A DNA stretch of 31,315 nucleotides from a virus: the IMG/VR virus record IMGVR_UViG_3300029987_000032, positions 1 through 31,315 of that record, one strand, 5' to 3'. Made by a program: the position numbers and the translations under genes. Below are positions 21,401 to 29,505 of this stretch, piece by piece; within the stretch, counting starts at the first letter, position 1, and every line of letters begins with the position of its first letter. The notes under the pieces are model-generated. The model made no database searches. It saw nothing but the letters and a program-made list of their open reading frames with translations, and was not told the DNA's origin.

Positions 21401-21820
21401 ATGTTTAAAGACAGATTAGAAAAAGCGATTGAAGATATTCAATCTAAGAACAATGGGATTAAAAATTATCCATCACTTATTGAAGTATGTGACCCAGGTC
21501 AAACTGGTTTCAAGTGTAGAACAATAAACAATAGTGGTGAAGTTCTTATTTGCCCGATTACTGTTCCTTATACTGAACGTATGATTAAGATGGAAAATTA
21601 CAAACCATCATTAGAAGAGTTCAAAGGTGTTCATCCACATTTGGCTGTTATTATGGAAAGTGGAAGTAGTCAATTTAAAGCTGGCGATATTGTTTATTAC
21701 AATCCATCAATGGCTAATGCAGCACAACAAATTGTTGTAAAAAGTGCTCTTGCTTTGGTAGTAAGTGATACTTATCTTTTAGGAGTTGATACTAACTTTA
21801 ATGATTTGATCAATGTATAA
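21401..21820 (+). CDS. GroES-like protein (139 aa), possible capsid-folding cochaperonin
   Basis: The N-terminal 75 residues are polar, with short strands and two Cys. Residues 78-130 (HPHLAVIMESGSSQFKAGDI, then VYYNPSMAN and ALALVVSDTYLLGV) follow the cochaperonin-10 pattern: a strand, xVGDIVYYN, a loop, a short strand, and a final VVSDTYLLGV strand like the vvxexDILAIV end of GroES. Phages such as T4 encode a GroES substitute (gp31) needed to fold the capsid protein. Lying between portal and scaffold, a similar role is attractive. It is inferred from pattern only; an OB-like structural protein is an alternative. Confidence 0.55.
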   Translation: MFKDRLEKAIEDIQSKNNGIKNYPSLIEVCDPGQTGFKCRTINNSGEVLICPITVPYTERMIKMENYKPSLEEFKGVHPHLAVIMESGSSQFKAGDIVYYNPSMANAAQQIVVKSALALVVSDTYLLGVDTNFNDLINV

Positions 21821-22862
21821 GCCATTATTTTTTAAAATGGAAGAAGCCGCCGAGGGACAAGATACCTCTGGTGGCTTTTCTGCGGAAGAACTTCAAAGAT
21901 TAGAAGCACCGGCTGGAACATTTGAAGAACCTATTAAAGTTGAAAAGCCTGCTGAGGAAGTATCTAAAAGTATCGTAGAGGAAGTTTATACTCCTAGCCC
22001 TTTGTGGGATTCATTTAAAGATTTAGAAGGCTTTAAAATGCCTGAAAAGATTACTGCAGAAACAGAGAATGATTTACTTCGTCCATTCGTTGCACAGAAG
22101 TTTGGTTTAGAGAAACCGGTTCTTCATCCATTAGCACAACAGATACAAGATTTGACAGCTACCAATCCTAATCTAACGATTAATGATTTGGTAACAAATG
22201 TATCAGAACAGTATGTTGATGCAAGCAAATTTTCTATTGATGAAAAAATAGCATTCGATTTAAAGACTCGTTATGGTATTTATGATTCAGAAAAAAATCC
22301 TAGTGGTTTGACTGATGATGATATCTTACAAGAAATTGGTCGAATGACAAAAATACAAAAGCAAGATGCCGCTTTGGTAATTGATGAAAATATCAAGAAC
22401 TACAATGACAATCTTGTAAAAGAATATAAGGAAAATCAATCTGCTACTTATGAAGCTCAGTACAATCAAATGTTGAGTGAAACAAAAAGCGAATTGAATA
22501 CTCTTAAAGAAAGTCTTTCAAAAGTTGATTCTATTTATGGTATTCCTGTCAATCAAGAAACCCATGATCAGTTTTTAGCAGAATTTGAAAGAGTTGTTAT
22601 TCCTAACAAAGAAACCGGTGAACGTTTAATCGATGATATATTGTCAGACAATATGACATTGTACAAAATGTTTGTAATGGTTGCTAAGTTTGGAGAAGAA
22701 AAGGTAATCGAAACAATTACCAAGGGGCGCGAAGGTGGAAAAGAAGCATTGCTTAAGTCATTAAGCATTACTCCAAATTTCTCTGGTGTAGGCGCTCGCA
22801 AGACTGGTCAATCATTAGATTTCGAATCTGAATTGAGATTGCTTGAACAGTCAGAAAAATAA
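21813..22862 (+). CDS. Acidic scaffold-like protein upstream of MCP (349 aa)
   Basis: A Glu-rich, helical protein with an acidic, disordered N-terminus (MEEAAEGQDTSGGFSAEELQ, EEPIKVEKPAEEVSK), long helical segments (residues 170-250, KEYKENQSATYEAQYNQML) and a basic patch near the C-terminus (KGREGGKEALLKSL). Position directly before the MCP and composition fit an internal scaffolding protein that templates prohead assembly and is then lost or cut. The first ATG overlaps the previous gene by 8 nt; a second in-frame ATG at 21837 (MEEAAEG) is an equally good start. Confidence 0.75.
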   Translation: MYKPLFFKMEEAAEGQDTSGGFSAEELQRLEAPAGTFEEPIKVEKPAEEVSKSIVEEVYTPSPLWDSFKDLEGFKMPEKITAETENDLLRPFVAQKFGLEKPVLHPLAQQIQDLTATNPNLTINDLVTNVSEQYVDASKFSIDEKIAFDLKTRYGIYDSEKNPSGLTDDDILQEIGRMTKIQKQDAALVIDENIKNYNDNLVKEYKENQSATYEAQYNQMLSETKSELNTLKESLSKVDSIYGIPVNQETHDQFLAEFERVVIPNKETGERLIDDILSDNMTLYKMFVMVAKFGEEKVIETITKGREGGKEALLKSLSITPNFSGVGARKTGQSLDFESELRLLEQSEK

Positions 22863-22886
22863 TCAACTCTATTAATCAAATTCATC

Positions 22887-24323
22887 ATGAGAATTTTACC
22901 TGGCGCACCACAAGAGTTCGCTAATCAAACTCCGACATCAAAACACATGTCACAATACTTGATTGCAGCACCACATATGCTTGCACAAGTAACTACCCTT
23001 TTCCGTAAAAATGTAACTGCATTTAGTTCATTACTTGCCGGTCGTAATATGTTCTCGGGAAAACTTGCTGATCCTTTGAATCCAAAATCAGGAAAGTATA
23101 AAATCGTTGGTAACCGCAAAGTAATGTGGAATGTCAAAGGTTATCCGGATCGTAAAGCTCGCGTTATTGCTGCATTCAAATGTGATGCATTCCCTAATGA
23201 ACCTGGTCGTAACCAAACGTGGATTGACTTGTATCTTGATACCAATTGGTTCTCTCCAAAAGATGTTCTTGAACTTGCCGATAACCAAACTTATGTACAC
23301 GTTTCCGACTCGACTCTTCCACAAGAAGTTGATGCCGGAATTTTCCATTACCGTGTAAAAATCATGACCAATGTATCGGGTGATTATGTAAATCCGAATT
23401 TGCTTGCTATTGGACAAGAAGTTAGTATCTCACATACTTCATTCGAAGAAATGTCAGAAACAGCTTACGAAAAATATACCTTTGACGAAAAGGCATATAC
23501 TCACATGACTATTCAACGTTTGAAATGGTCTATGTCTGGTACTGCTGATGAATATCGTCCTAGTGCTATTTGGATGGAACATAATGGCGTTTCTATGTGG
23601 GCTGACCATGCACAGATTCAAATGCTTGAACGTGCCGCTATGTATCGTGAAAAACAATTGTTGAACGGAAAATCAACTGTTACTGCAGATGATAAAGTTC
23701 TGTTGAAAACAAATGAAGGATTTGAAGTAATGGCCGGTGATGGTATCTTGAATCAAGGCGATGGTGCTTGGAGATTACCTTACAATGTTATTTCAACACG
23801 TGTCATTGATAATATCATGGAAAACATTTCTATCTATTCTTCTTCATGGGGAACTGAGGTAGCCGTAATCTGTGGTATGCAGTTCTACAAAGGATTTGCT
23901 AAGCTTATGCGTGAACAAGCCGGTATCGACCCTAAAACAGTTGAGATGGGTGGTAATGGTAAGAAAGGTATCAACTTGGATTATGAATACTATGAATTTG
24001 GTGGTGTCAAAATGATTCCTACTGTAGTGCCATGGTTTGATAATCCTCAACGTGCAACCACTTATGGTGCTGATGGAACCCGTAACAGTTCTCATAATGC
24101 AATCTTTGTATCATTGGGAGATGTTGAAATCAATCAACCAGCAATTGAGTTATTGCAACTTGGAAAACGCGGTTGGTTAGAAGGTGAAGTAAATGGTATC
24201 AACAAAGGTGGCGACATGGCCAACTCAGTGGATGGTAAACACCACCACATCCTATGGGAAACTGGTGCAGCTTTACTTGACGTAAACGGTATTGCTGAAC
24301 TTTATCGTCCAGTAAAATATTAA
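22887..24323 (+). CDS. Major capsid protein (HK97-fold, crAss-like)
   Basis: A 478-residue protein, near the usual size of crAss-like capsid proteins. The layout is typical: a short N-terminal arm (MRILPGAPQEFANQTPTSKH), a helix (LIAAPHMLAQVTTLF), an extended strand-rich E-loop region and a core ending in VNGIAELYRPVKY. The sequence is rich in Trp and aromatics, as capsid shells are. Codon use has more C-ending codons than its neighbours, consistent with very high expression. It forms the icosahedral head together with the decoration proteins. No protease gene is visible nearby. Confidence 0.92.
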   Translation: MRILPGAPQEFANQTPTSKHMSQYLIAAPHMLAQVTTLFRKNVTAFSSLLAGRNMFSGKLADPLNPKSGKYKIVGNRKVMWNVKGYPDRKARVIAAFKCDAFPNEPGRNQTWIDLYLDTNWFSPKDVLELADNQTYVHVSDSTLPQEVDAGIFHYRVKIMTNVSGDYVNPNLLAIGQEVSISHTSFEEMSETAYEKYTFDEKAYTHMTIQRLKWSMSGTADEYRPSAIWMEHNGVSMWADHAQIQMLERAAMYREKQLLNGKSTVTADDKVLLKTNEGFEVMAGDGILNQGDGAWRLPYNVISTRVIDNIMENISIYSSSWGTEVAVICGMQFYKGFAKLMREQAGIDPKTVEMGGNGKKGINLDYEYYEFGGVKMIPTVVPWFDNPQRATTYGADGTRNSSHNAIFVSLGDVEINQPAIELLQLGKRGWLEGEVNGINKGGDMANSVDGKHHHILWETGAALLDVNGIAELYRPVKY

Positions 24324-24349
24324 TTCATTCCTTTTAAAAATTATAGATA

Positions 24350-25132
24350 ATGGCTAAGATAACCAAAGATGAAACAGGCGAAGAACGCGAAGAAGTAAAA
24401 ATCTATGCGATCAATAAGAAGTATAAGGAGAAACCATTTTTAATGACTCCGATTACCGATAATGCAACAAAGAAGTTATTAACTGGGCAACATAATATGA
24501 GTCCTACTGAATTATCAAAACAAGAATTGATAATCAAGGAAGATGAAAATTATCCTATCGTTCATAACCAAACGCTTGTTTTGATTAAGAGAAACGGAAG
24601 CTATCTACCAACAAGAGATTATGCGCTTTATTGCCTTGCTCTTGAAATGCCGGAGATAGCATTATCCCGTAAAGATGCAGTAGTTGGAAAACACTTAATG
24701 TATATTCAAAACTTCGAAGCAGAAGCTGTAAAAGCAGCTGTTGATGGAAAGACAAAAGCACAGGCCGGAGCAAAGGTTATCGACCTATCATTATCAGACA
24801 TGAACAATTTATTGTTTTACTTTGGTGAGAATGCAACAAATCTTTCTACTAAGATTGCCGAAGCTCGAGTATATGGTTTAGTTGAAACACGTCCAGCCGA
24901 TGTTCTTGCATATCTTGAAAATCTTGACGATAATCAGCAAATTGTATTTATCAAAAAACTTCTTGCTAAGAAGTACTTACAACGCGCTGTTGCCAATGGA
25001 TATATCATGTATGACAAAGTAACTCTTGGAGCTGATGAAAAAGAAGCTGCTGCATTCATTTATGATGATAAAAATAATAGTCTGTATGTCCCATTGAAAG
25101 ATATGTTGGACAAATCAGAAGGTAACAAATAG
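24350..25132 (+). CDS. Head-associated protein downstream of MCP (260 aa)
   Basis: A soluble protein, first third strand-rich and basic (REEVKIYAINKKYKEKPFLM, TPITDNATKKLLTG), then helical (DYALYCLALEMPEIALSRKD, VLAYLENLDDNQQIVFIKKL), ending in charged residues. Genes in this position in crAss-like phages encode conserved head or head-completion proteins, but no fold is recognised from the sequence. The gap to the next gene is 4 nt, so it is co-translated with the neck proteins. Confidence 0.75.
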   Translation: MAKITKDETGEEREEVKIYAINKKYKEKPFLMTPITDNATKKLLTGQHNMSPTELSKQELIIKEDENYPIVHNQTLVLIKRNGSYLPTRDYALYCLALEMPEIALSRKDAVVGKHLMYIQNFEAEAVKAAVDGKTKAQAGAKVIDLSLSDMNNLLFYFGENATNLSTKIAEARVYGLVETRPADVLAYLENLDDNQQIVFIKKLLAKKYLQRAVANGYIMYDKVTLGADEKEAAAFIYDDKNNSLYVPLKDMLDKSEGNK

Positions 25133-25136
25133 TATT

Positions 25137-25820
25137 ATGTCGGTAGCAATAATTGATATGTATAAAGATTTCCTTGCTATAGTAAGGAAGTCACGAGTAG
25201 GAACTGTTTCACCATTAGAGTTCTCAGTAATTTTAGGTTTAGCGACCGAAGAAGTTATTTCAAATAAGATTGATAATTTTGAATTGAATAAAAAGTTTGC
25301 AATACAGCTTTTGCCAATTACGCAAGGACCTAAATTATTTACTGGTACTTTATCGGAAACAAGCAGTAGCGATCGTTATAAAGCGTATTCATTTGTGTTA
25401 CCGGAAGATTGTCGATTGGTTGCTAGATTATCTGCAGAAATATCTGGTCTGAAAGAAGCCAAATGTAATCCACTAACTTCAAACGAACTGACCACTGTTT
25501 TGAATGGTATATTTAGCAAACCAACGACTTCTAATTGTTATTACAGTTTAAGTCAAGATATCGTTGAAACTAAACCGGTAAAAAATGTTTTGGTTTATGT
25601 ACCAAATATTACTATTGGTGATGGTTATCCTAAATTTAGAATAAGTTATGTTGTCAACCCGCCGGTTATTACTGAAATGGAGACTACTAATACTAAGGAA
25701 AGTATATTTGACCGTGAAGTATGTTCTGAAATTATCACTACGGCATCCCGTATGTATTTGGAAGGTATTCAAGATAGTCGATATCAAACTTTCAACAATG
25801 AATTAAAATTCAAACATTAA
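25137..25820 (+). CDS. Probable head-tail connector/ring protein (227 aa)
   Basis: The N-terminus is a helical bundle (IDMYKDFLAIVRKSRVG, EFSVILGLATEEVISNK), the middle is beta-rich (KNVLVYVPNITIGDG, PKFRISYVVNPPVI), and the C-terminus is again helical (EVCSEIITTASRMYLEGIQD). This helix-sandwich-helix pattern with a final portal-binding helix is common in head-tail adaptors that stack under the portal. The position between MCP and tail genes fits. Identity as a specific ring protein is an inference. Confidence 0.65.
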   Translation: MSVAIIDMYKDFLAIVRKSRVGTVSPLEFSVILGLATEEVISNKIDNFELNKKFAIQLLPITQGPKLFTGTLSETSSSDRYKAYSFVLPEDCRLVARLSAEISGLKEAKCNPLTSNELTTVLNGIFSKPTTSNCYYSLSQDIVETKPVKNVLVYVPNITIGDGYPKFRISYVVNPPVITEMETTNTKESIFDREVCSEIITTASRMYLEGIQDSRYQTFNNELKFKH

Positions 25821-25832
25821 TAATTAAATATT

Positions 25833-26777
25833 ATGAGTAATCTTATAAGAGGTGCGCAAGACTACCTATTGAATACTATCGGACCAAAGGAATTTGGTAT
25901 GTACTACCAGGGAGATGTAGTAACCGGTATTAAACATCTTGTATGTAAAAAATATGGTATTGATATTCCATTTGATGGAGATACTACCATTGTAAAGAAA
26001 ACATCTGCTGTTGGCGCTGCTGCAGTAATCACTCTTACTCCTGCATTTGTTGCTAAGACTACCGGTGATCAACGTATTATTGAAATTGAAATCACTCGTC
26101 AACCATTGTATGATGGCGCCGGTAATCATCAGTTTCCAGTAAGTCATACTTATGGTTATAAGTTGACCAACACGGCTACTTTGACTACAGATAAACAAAC
26201 TGTTGTTGATGGTCTTGTTGAAGCAATCAATGCTGATGTCATGAGAACTTCGAATGCTGTAAACAGTGGTGCTTGTGTAGTAGCTAGTCGTACTGGTGCT
26301 GCCGGTACATCTGCTCTTGTTCTTACTGCAAAAGAAAAAGGACAACCAATTACTGTTCGTATTTTCGATGAAAACTTTACTCAGGTGCTTACTACTAAGC
26401 CTAAGAAAGATACATTGACAAACGATATGTTGAGTCGTATCTTTATGATTAAAGCAGAAAACGAAGGACAACGTGTTGTAATGCCTACTGAGGGTGTTGA
26501 TTACTGTTGTATTACTATTGCCAGCAAAACACTTGGTTATGAAAATGTATCTGCAAGTGCTTTTGTAAAACGCGAACAAGTTTACAACTTCTATATGCCA
26601 TTAGCATTGACTGATGATGTATTGTTTGCTGATATCGCTGTTGCTTCTGCAGGTATTGTTCCATCTATGGCAGATGTTGTAGTTGCTGCTAAATCATTTG
26701 ATAATTACCTTGCATACAATGTATCTCCAGTAGATGCACTTACTGCACGTGTAGTAGCATTGGAAACAGCACCTTAA
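25833..26777 (+). CDS. Capsid decoration/auxiliary or structural protein (314 aa)
   Basis: An almost all-beta protein with Ala/Thr/Val-rich strands (SAVGAAAVITLTPAFVAKTT, GTSALVLTAKEKGQPI, ASAGIVPSMADVVVAAKS), no Cys cluster and no enzyme motif. Codon use resembles that of the MCP, with many C-ending codons, suggesting high copy number. It is the last gene before the strong internal terminator at 26799-26837, so it shares the high-expression transcript of the capsid genes. An auxiliary capsid protein or major tube-type protein are both possible. Confidence 0.7.
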   Translation: MSNLIRGAQDYLLNTIGPKEFGMYYQGDVVTGIKHLVCKKYGIDIPFDGDTTIVKKTSAVGAAAVITLTPAFVAKTTGDQRIIEIEITRQPLYDGAGNHQFPVSHTYGYKLTNTATLTTDKQTVVDGLVEAINADVMRTSNAVNSGACVVASRTGAAGTSALVLTAKEKGQPITVRIFDENFTQVLTTKPKKDTLTNDMLSRIFMIKAENEGQRVVMPTEGVDYCCITIASKTLGYENVSASAFVKREQVYNFYMPLALTDDVLFADIAVASAGIVPSMADVVVAAKSFDNYLAYNVSPVDALTARVVALETAP

Positions 26778-26798
26778 TAATTAGTTTCAATTAAATCC

Positions 26799-26837
26799 AA
26801 AAAGGGTAGGTAGGATATGTCTACTTACCCTTTTTTT
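26799..26837 (+). terminator. Strong internal terminator within the virion gene block
   Basis: A 15-bp stem with one G-T pair (26799-26813 with 26821-26835), a 7-nt loop and seven T residues (26831-26837). It follows the 25833 gene by 21 nt. Neck and tail genes continue on the same strand, so this should reduce their transcription compared with capsid genes. Confidence 0.9.
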
Positions 26838-26849
26838 AATATCAGTAAT

Positions 26850-27509
26850 ATGATAACACTTGAAAAAATAGTTGAAAGTTTAAAACTTCAATTAAAACCA
26901 CATCTTACGGACGACCAGATAGTACATGATGAATGGTTGATAGAAATGATCAATACTTCAAGAGCGGCAATGTGTCGTTCTTTATATGTTTCCGGGGAAG
27001 TCTTTACAGCATTCTTTCAAAAGATAACTGGTAATGTAGAAACTCTTGATCTCGATTATAAGAAGTTTACTATGCCATCAAAACTAATGGAAGGAATAGG
27101 AAGAAGAAATGTTCGTTATTTTGGTCCTATAGGTACAAAGAATCCGGATTTTCATTATTGTTCTTTCGAAGAGTTGGTAAACTATGAATCACATCGCTTT
27201 GGCATTGACCAACCCGCTTTTGCGAACCTTGGTGACATCTTACAGATAAAAGCACCCAATATGTCCGCAATAGAATTACATGCCGTTATAGAAGCTCCAA
27301 ATTCGTTAGCTGACTACAGTTATGAAACATCAAGTTATCCTATTGGAGAAAACAATGAAAGACAGTTAGAGATAATTACTTTTCAGCATATTGCAGCTAA
27401 GTTAGGAATGCCAGTAGACTTTGCTAATAATGGTATTGATGAAACAAAGAATATTCCGGTAAAGCAACCACAACAACAGCAACAACAACAAGATAATGGG
27501 GGACAATAA
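26850..27509 (+). CDS. Probable neck/ring protein with Gln-rich tail (219 aa)
   Basis: The chosen start (MITLEKIVESLKLQLKPHLT) is the first ATG after the terminator hairpin. An in-frame ATG at 26817 lies inside the hairpin loop and adds only hairpin-encoded residues (MSTYPFFNISN), so it was rejected. The N-terminus is helical, the middle beta-rich (GNVETLDLDYKKFTMPSKLM, DILQIKAPNMSAIELHAVIE). The C-terminus is a low-complexity Gln tract built from CAA repeats. Position and fold pattern fit a head-to-tail adaptor. The poly-Gln end is probably flexible and may vary in length between strains. Confidence 0.7.
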   Translation: MITLEKIVESLKLQLKPHLTDDQIVHDEWLIEMINTSRAAMCRSLYVSGEVFTAFFQKITGNVETLDLDYKKFTMPSKLMEGIGRRNVRYFGPIGTKNPDFHYCSFEELVNYESHRFGIDQPAFANLGDILQIKAPNMSAIELHAVIEAPNSLADYSYETSSYPIGENNERQLEIITFQHIAAKLGMPVDFANNGIDETKNIPVKQPQQQQQQQDNGGQ

Positions 27510-27511
27510 TT

Positions 27512-28495
27512 ATGTATCTAGTAACTACAGAACAGTTTGAAGTTGATGGTGAATTATTCTATGAAGGTGTTTCTTGGAAAGATTATCGAAAAGCAACAAA
27601 AATAGAAAATCAAAAAGTTATTAAACATGGTAGATTATATAATTGGTATGCTGCAACAGATCCTAGAGGGATTGCCGCAATAGGTTGGCATATTCCAACA
27701 AAAGAAGATTTTATTATACTTATAAATTATGTAGGAGGATTACTTATAGCTGGAAAACATTTAAAATCAAATGATATTTCTAAATGGAATATTGCAGGTG
27801 ATAATACATTTAATTTTAATGCTTTTGGTTCAGGAGTAGGATTTAATAATACTTATTTTGACATATTGTATAGAACTATATTATGGGCTTCTACTAATGA
27901 TAATCCCGATAATCAAGGGGACGCATTAATATTATCATCTAATAAAGATTCTGCTGAAATTTGGAATGCATATTACAATACATTAGCATCAATTAGATTA
28001 ATAAAAGATAATAATATTAATGAAGGAGATATTATAATTGATGGTGATACATATAATTCAATAACTATTGGTAATCAAGTATGGTTACAACAAAATATAT
28101 CTACAACAAAATATAACAATGGTGATGATATAGACTATAGTATAAATGAATTATTTGGGGCAGTATCAATGTATAATAATGATGAGAATAATGTTTATGA
28201 AACTACATTAATTGAAATTATATCTGATGATTTTGTTATTACATATAATGGAATTGATTATGTTTTCCCAAAAGATAAAGTTATTGAAACACCAAGATTT
28301 ACTCGTGAGCAGAATATTCCATTTGGAGAATATCAATATCGAACACATTCAGATAAGCATACAGAATTTTTCGAACCGGTAAAAGAACATTTTGGTATTG
28401 ATATGAAAGAGAATTACGCGGCTCAGTTTCGTGATGGTATAAATCCACATAAAGATATCAATGGAAGTATCTTCAAAGAAAACCCGGATCAATAA
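27512..28495 (+). CDS. Neck-region protein with inserted, circularly permuted FISUMP domain (327 aa)
   Basis: Residues 1-36 and about 232-327 look like one small structural protein (MYLVTTEQFEVDGELFYEG; FVITYNGIDYVFPKDKVIE; GEYQYRTHSDKHTEFFEPV). Between them lies a FISUMP (fibrobacter-succinogenes major paralogous) domain in swapped order. Residues 40-166 carry the second part (GRLYNWYAATDPRG, GWHIPTKEDF, final SIRLIKD). Residues 174-230 carry the first part (DGDTYNSITIGNQVWLQQN, then GAVSMYNNDENNVY). In the normal domain the second part follows the first. The insert is more AT-rich than its flanks. It is likely a surface-exposed decoration acquired by the phage; function is unknown. Confidence 0.75.
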   Translation: MYLVTTEQFEVDGELFYEGVSWKDYRKATKIENQKVIKHGRLYNWYAATDPRGIAAIGWHIPTKEDFIILINYVGGLLIAGKHLKSNDISKWNIAGDNTFNFNAFGSGVGFNNTYFDILYRTILWASTNDNPDNQGDALILSSNKDSAEIWNAYYNTLASIRLIKDNNINEGDIIIDGDTYNSITIGNQVWLQQNISTTKYNNGDDIDYSINELFGAVSMYNNDENNVYETTLIEIISDDFVITYNGIDYVFPKDKVIETPRFTREQNIPFGEYQYRTHSDKHTEFFEPVKEHFGIDMKENYAAQFRDGINPHKDINGSIFKENPDQ

Positions 28496-28964
28496 AAAGG
28501 TAAAAGAATTTAGGAAAGAGGAATTTGATTATCATGATGTAGTCAATGAGAATAATAAATTTGGTGTACGTAAAACGGTTTACATAGACACTCTTTTTAG
28601 ACCTCGTTTATCTCACGTGACCTTTTCTACCAATACACATCCGAAAAGCCAAATTATAAGAGGTATGGCCTATAAGGTGTTCTTTGCATACATATCTATA
28701 ATTGTTGAAGAACTCTTTAAGGGAAATACAATCAAAATCAATAAAGTCGGATTGATAAGTTTGCTAACAATGACCTCAAGTACTAAATATCAAGGTCGAC
28801 AAAAAGATAGAGAACGTTCAAAAAGAAAAGGATTTTATACTCGTATCAATTGCGATTATTTCTTTTCTCAGGATAAAGTAAGATATGGTTTTCCTTATGC
28901 ATCATTTGGGAAATTCTATAAGAAGAAATTACACTCATTAGAAGATAATAATATAAAATTTTAA
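28461..28964 (+). CDS. HU/IHF-like protein (167 aa)
   Basis: The basic N-terminus (SSKKTRINKKVKEFRKEEF) is followed by a domain with the HU/IHF pattern: helices (GMAYKVFFAYISIIVEELFK), then GNTIKINKVGLISLL matching the G-x-x-V-x-L-x-x-F/V-G strand, then a basic arm region (RQKDRERSKRKG) and a C-terminal FYKKKLHSL. Crassvirales carry IHF-like genes in this part of the structural block. It may bend DNA at packaging or be a packaged protein. The start overlaps the previous gene by 35 nt; no later ATG is available before the domain. Confidence 0.65.
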   Translation: MEVSSKKTRINKKVKEFRKEEFDYHDVVNENNKFGVRKTVYIDTLFRPRLSHVTFSTNTHPKSQIIRGMAYKVFFAYISIIVEELFKGNTIKINKVGLISLLTMTSSTKYQGRQKDRERSKRKGFYTRINCDYFFSQDKVRYGFPYASFGKFYKKKLHSLEDNNIKF

Positions 28965-28966
28965 TC

Positions 28967-29323
28967 ATGGCAACAATCGACAAAACAAAGTATGCTGCAG
29001 CTAGTTCTGCTAAATCTACGACACCCGCAAAAGGTTATACTAAAGAACAAGTTCAACAAGCGCAAGGTAAATCATCTGTTCCAGCTAAAACATCACCACC
29101 GGCTAGTCCTCAAATGTCAGAAGAGCAAACTGCTCAAATGATACAAGAGATTATCAAAATGCTTCAACAAGGTGCTAAGCCGGAAGATATTCTTGCACAG
29201 TTAGTACAAGGTGGTATTCCACAAGAACAGGCACAACAGTTGATTCAGCAAGCTACTGATCAATTACAATCACAAGGACAAGCACAACCAGCGGCTCCTG
29301 CAGCAGTACCAATGCCACAATAA
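28967..29323 (+). CDS. Low-complexity Gln/Ala/Pro-rich protein (118 aa)
   Basis: The N-terminal half is disordered (AAASSAKSTTPAKG, KTSPPASPQ). Residues 50-100 are two amphipathic helical repeats rich in Gln (MIQEIIKMLQQGAKPEDILA, LVQGGIPQEQAQQLIQQATD). The C-terminus is Ala/Pro-rich. Similar helical-repeat, Gln-rich proteins occur in neck and tail regions of phages as adaptors or cargo, but no family is recognised. It is followed closely by a 59-residue gene. Confidence 0.7.
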   Translation: MATIDKTKYAAASSAKSTTPAKGYTKEQVQQAQGKSSVPAKTSPPASPQMSEEQTAQMIQEIIKMLQQGAKPEDILAQLVQGGIPQEQAQQLIQQATDQLQSQGQAQPAAPAAVPMPQ

Positions 29324-29325
29324 TT

Positions 29326-29505
29326 ATGAGTAAGCGTTCGAAAGCACACGACGAAGAGTACTATCAGAAACTGAAAGAGGTAGTAGAGGATAGCAATAAA
29401 GAGTACAGACCAAATGAGTTGTATGTAAAGACAGCAAGGAATGTACATGGAGTTTTTGCTTATCAACATATAGAATTAAAATCTAATAAAGATGAATCCG
29501 AATAA
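29326..29505 (+). CDS. Small basic/acidic protein (59 aa)
   Basis: The frame begins MSKRSKAHDEEYYQKLKEVV and ends in a charged tail (SNKDESE). The ATG follows the preceding stop by 2 nt, and its end overlaps the next gene by 14 nt, so it belongs to the operon. The first half is one charged helix and the second half has short strands (NVHGVFAYQHIELKS). Function is unknown. Confidence 0.65.
   Translation: MSKRSKAHDEEYYQKLKEVVEDSNKEYRPNELYVKTARNVHGVFAYQHIELKSNKDESE

Noticed and set aside
25866-26579. Long minus-strand open frame of 237 codons
   Set aside because: It is antisense to the 25833 structural gene, and its Ser/Thr/Cys-rich composition is the mirror of that gene's codons.
26817-26849. 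Extended start for the 26850 gene
   Set aside because: The ATG lies in the loop of a strong terminator and the extra residues are just hairpin sequence; the first ATG after the hairpin is a better start.
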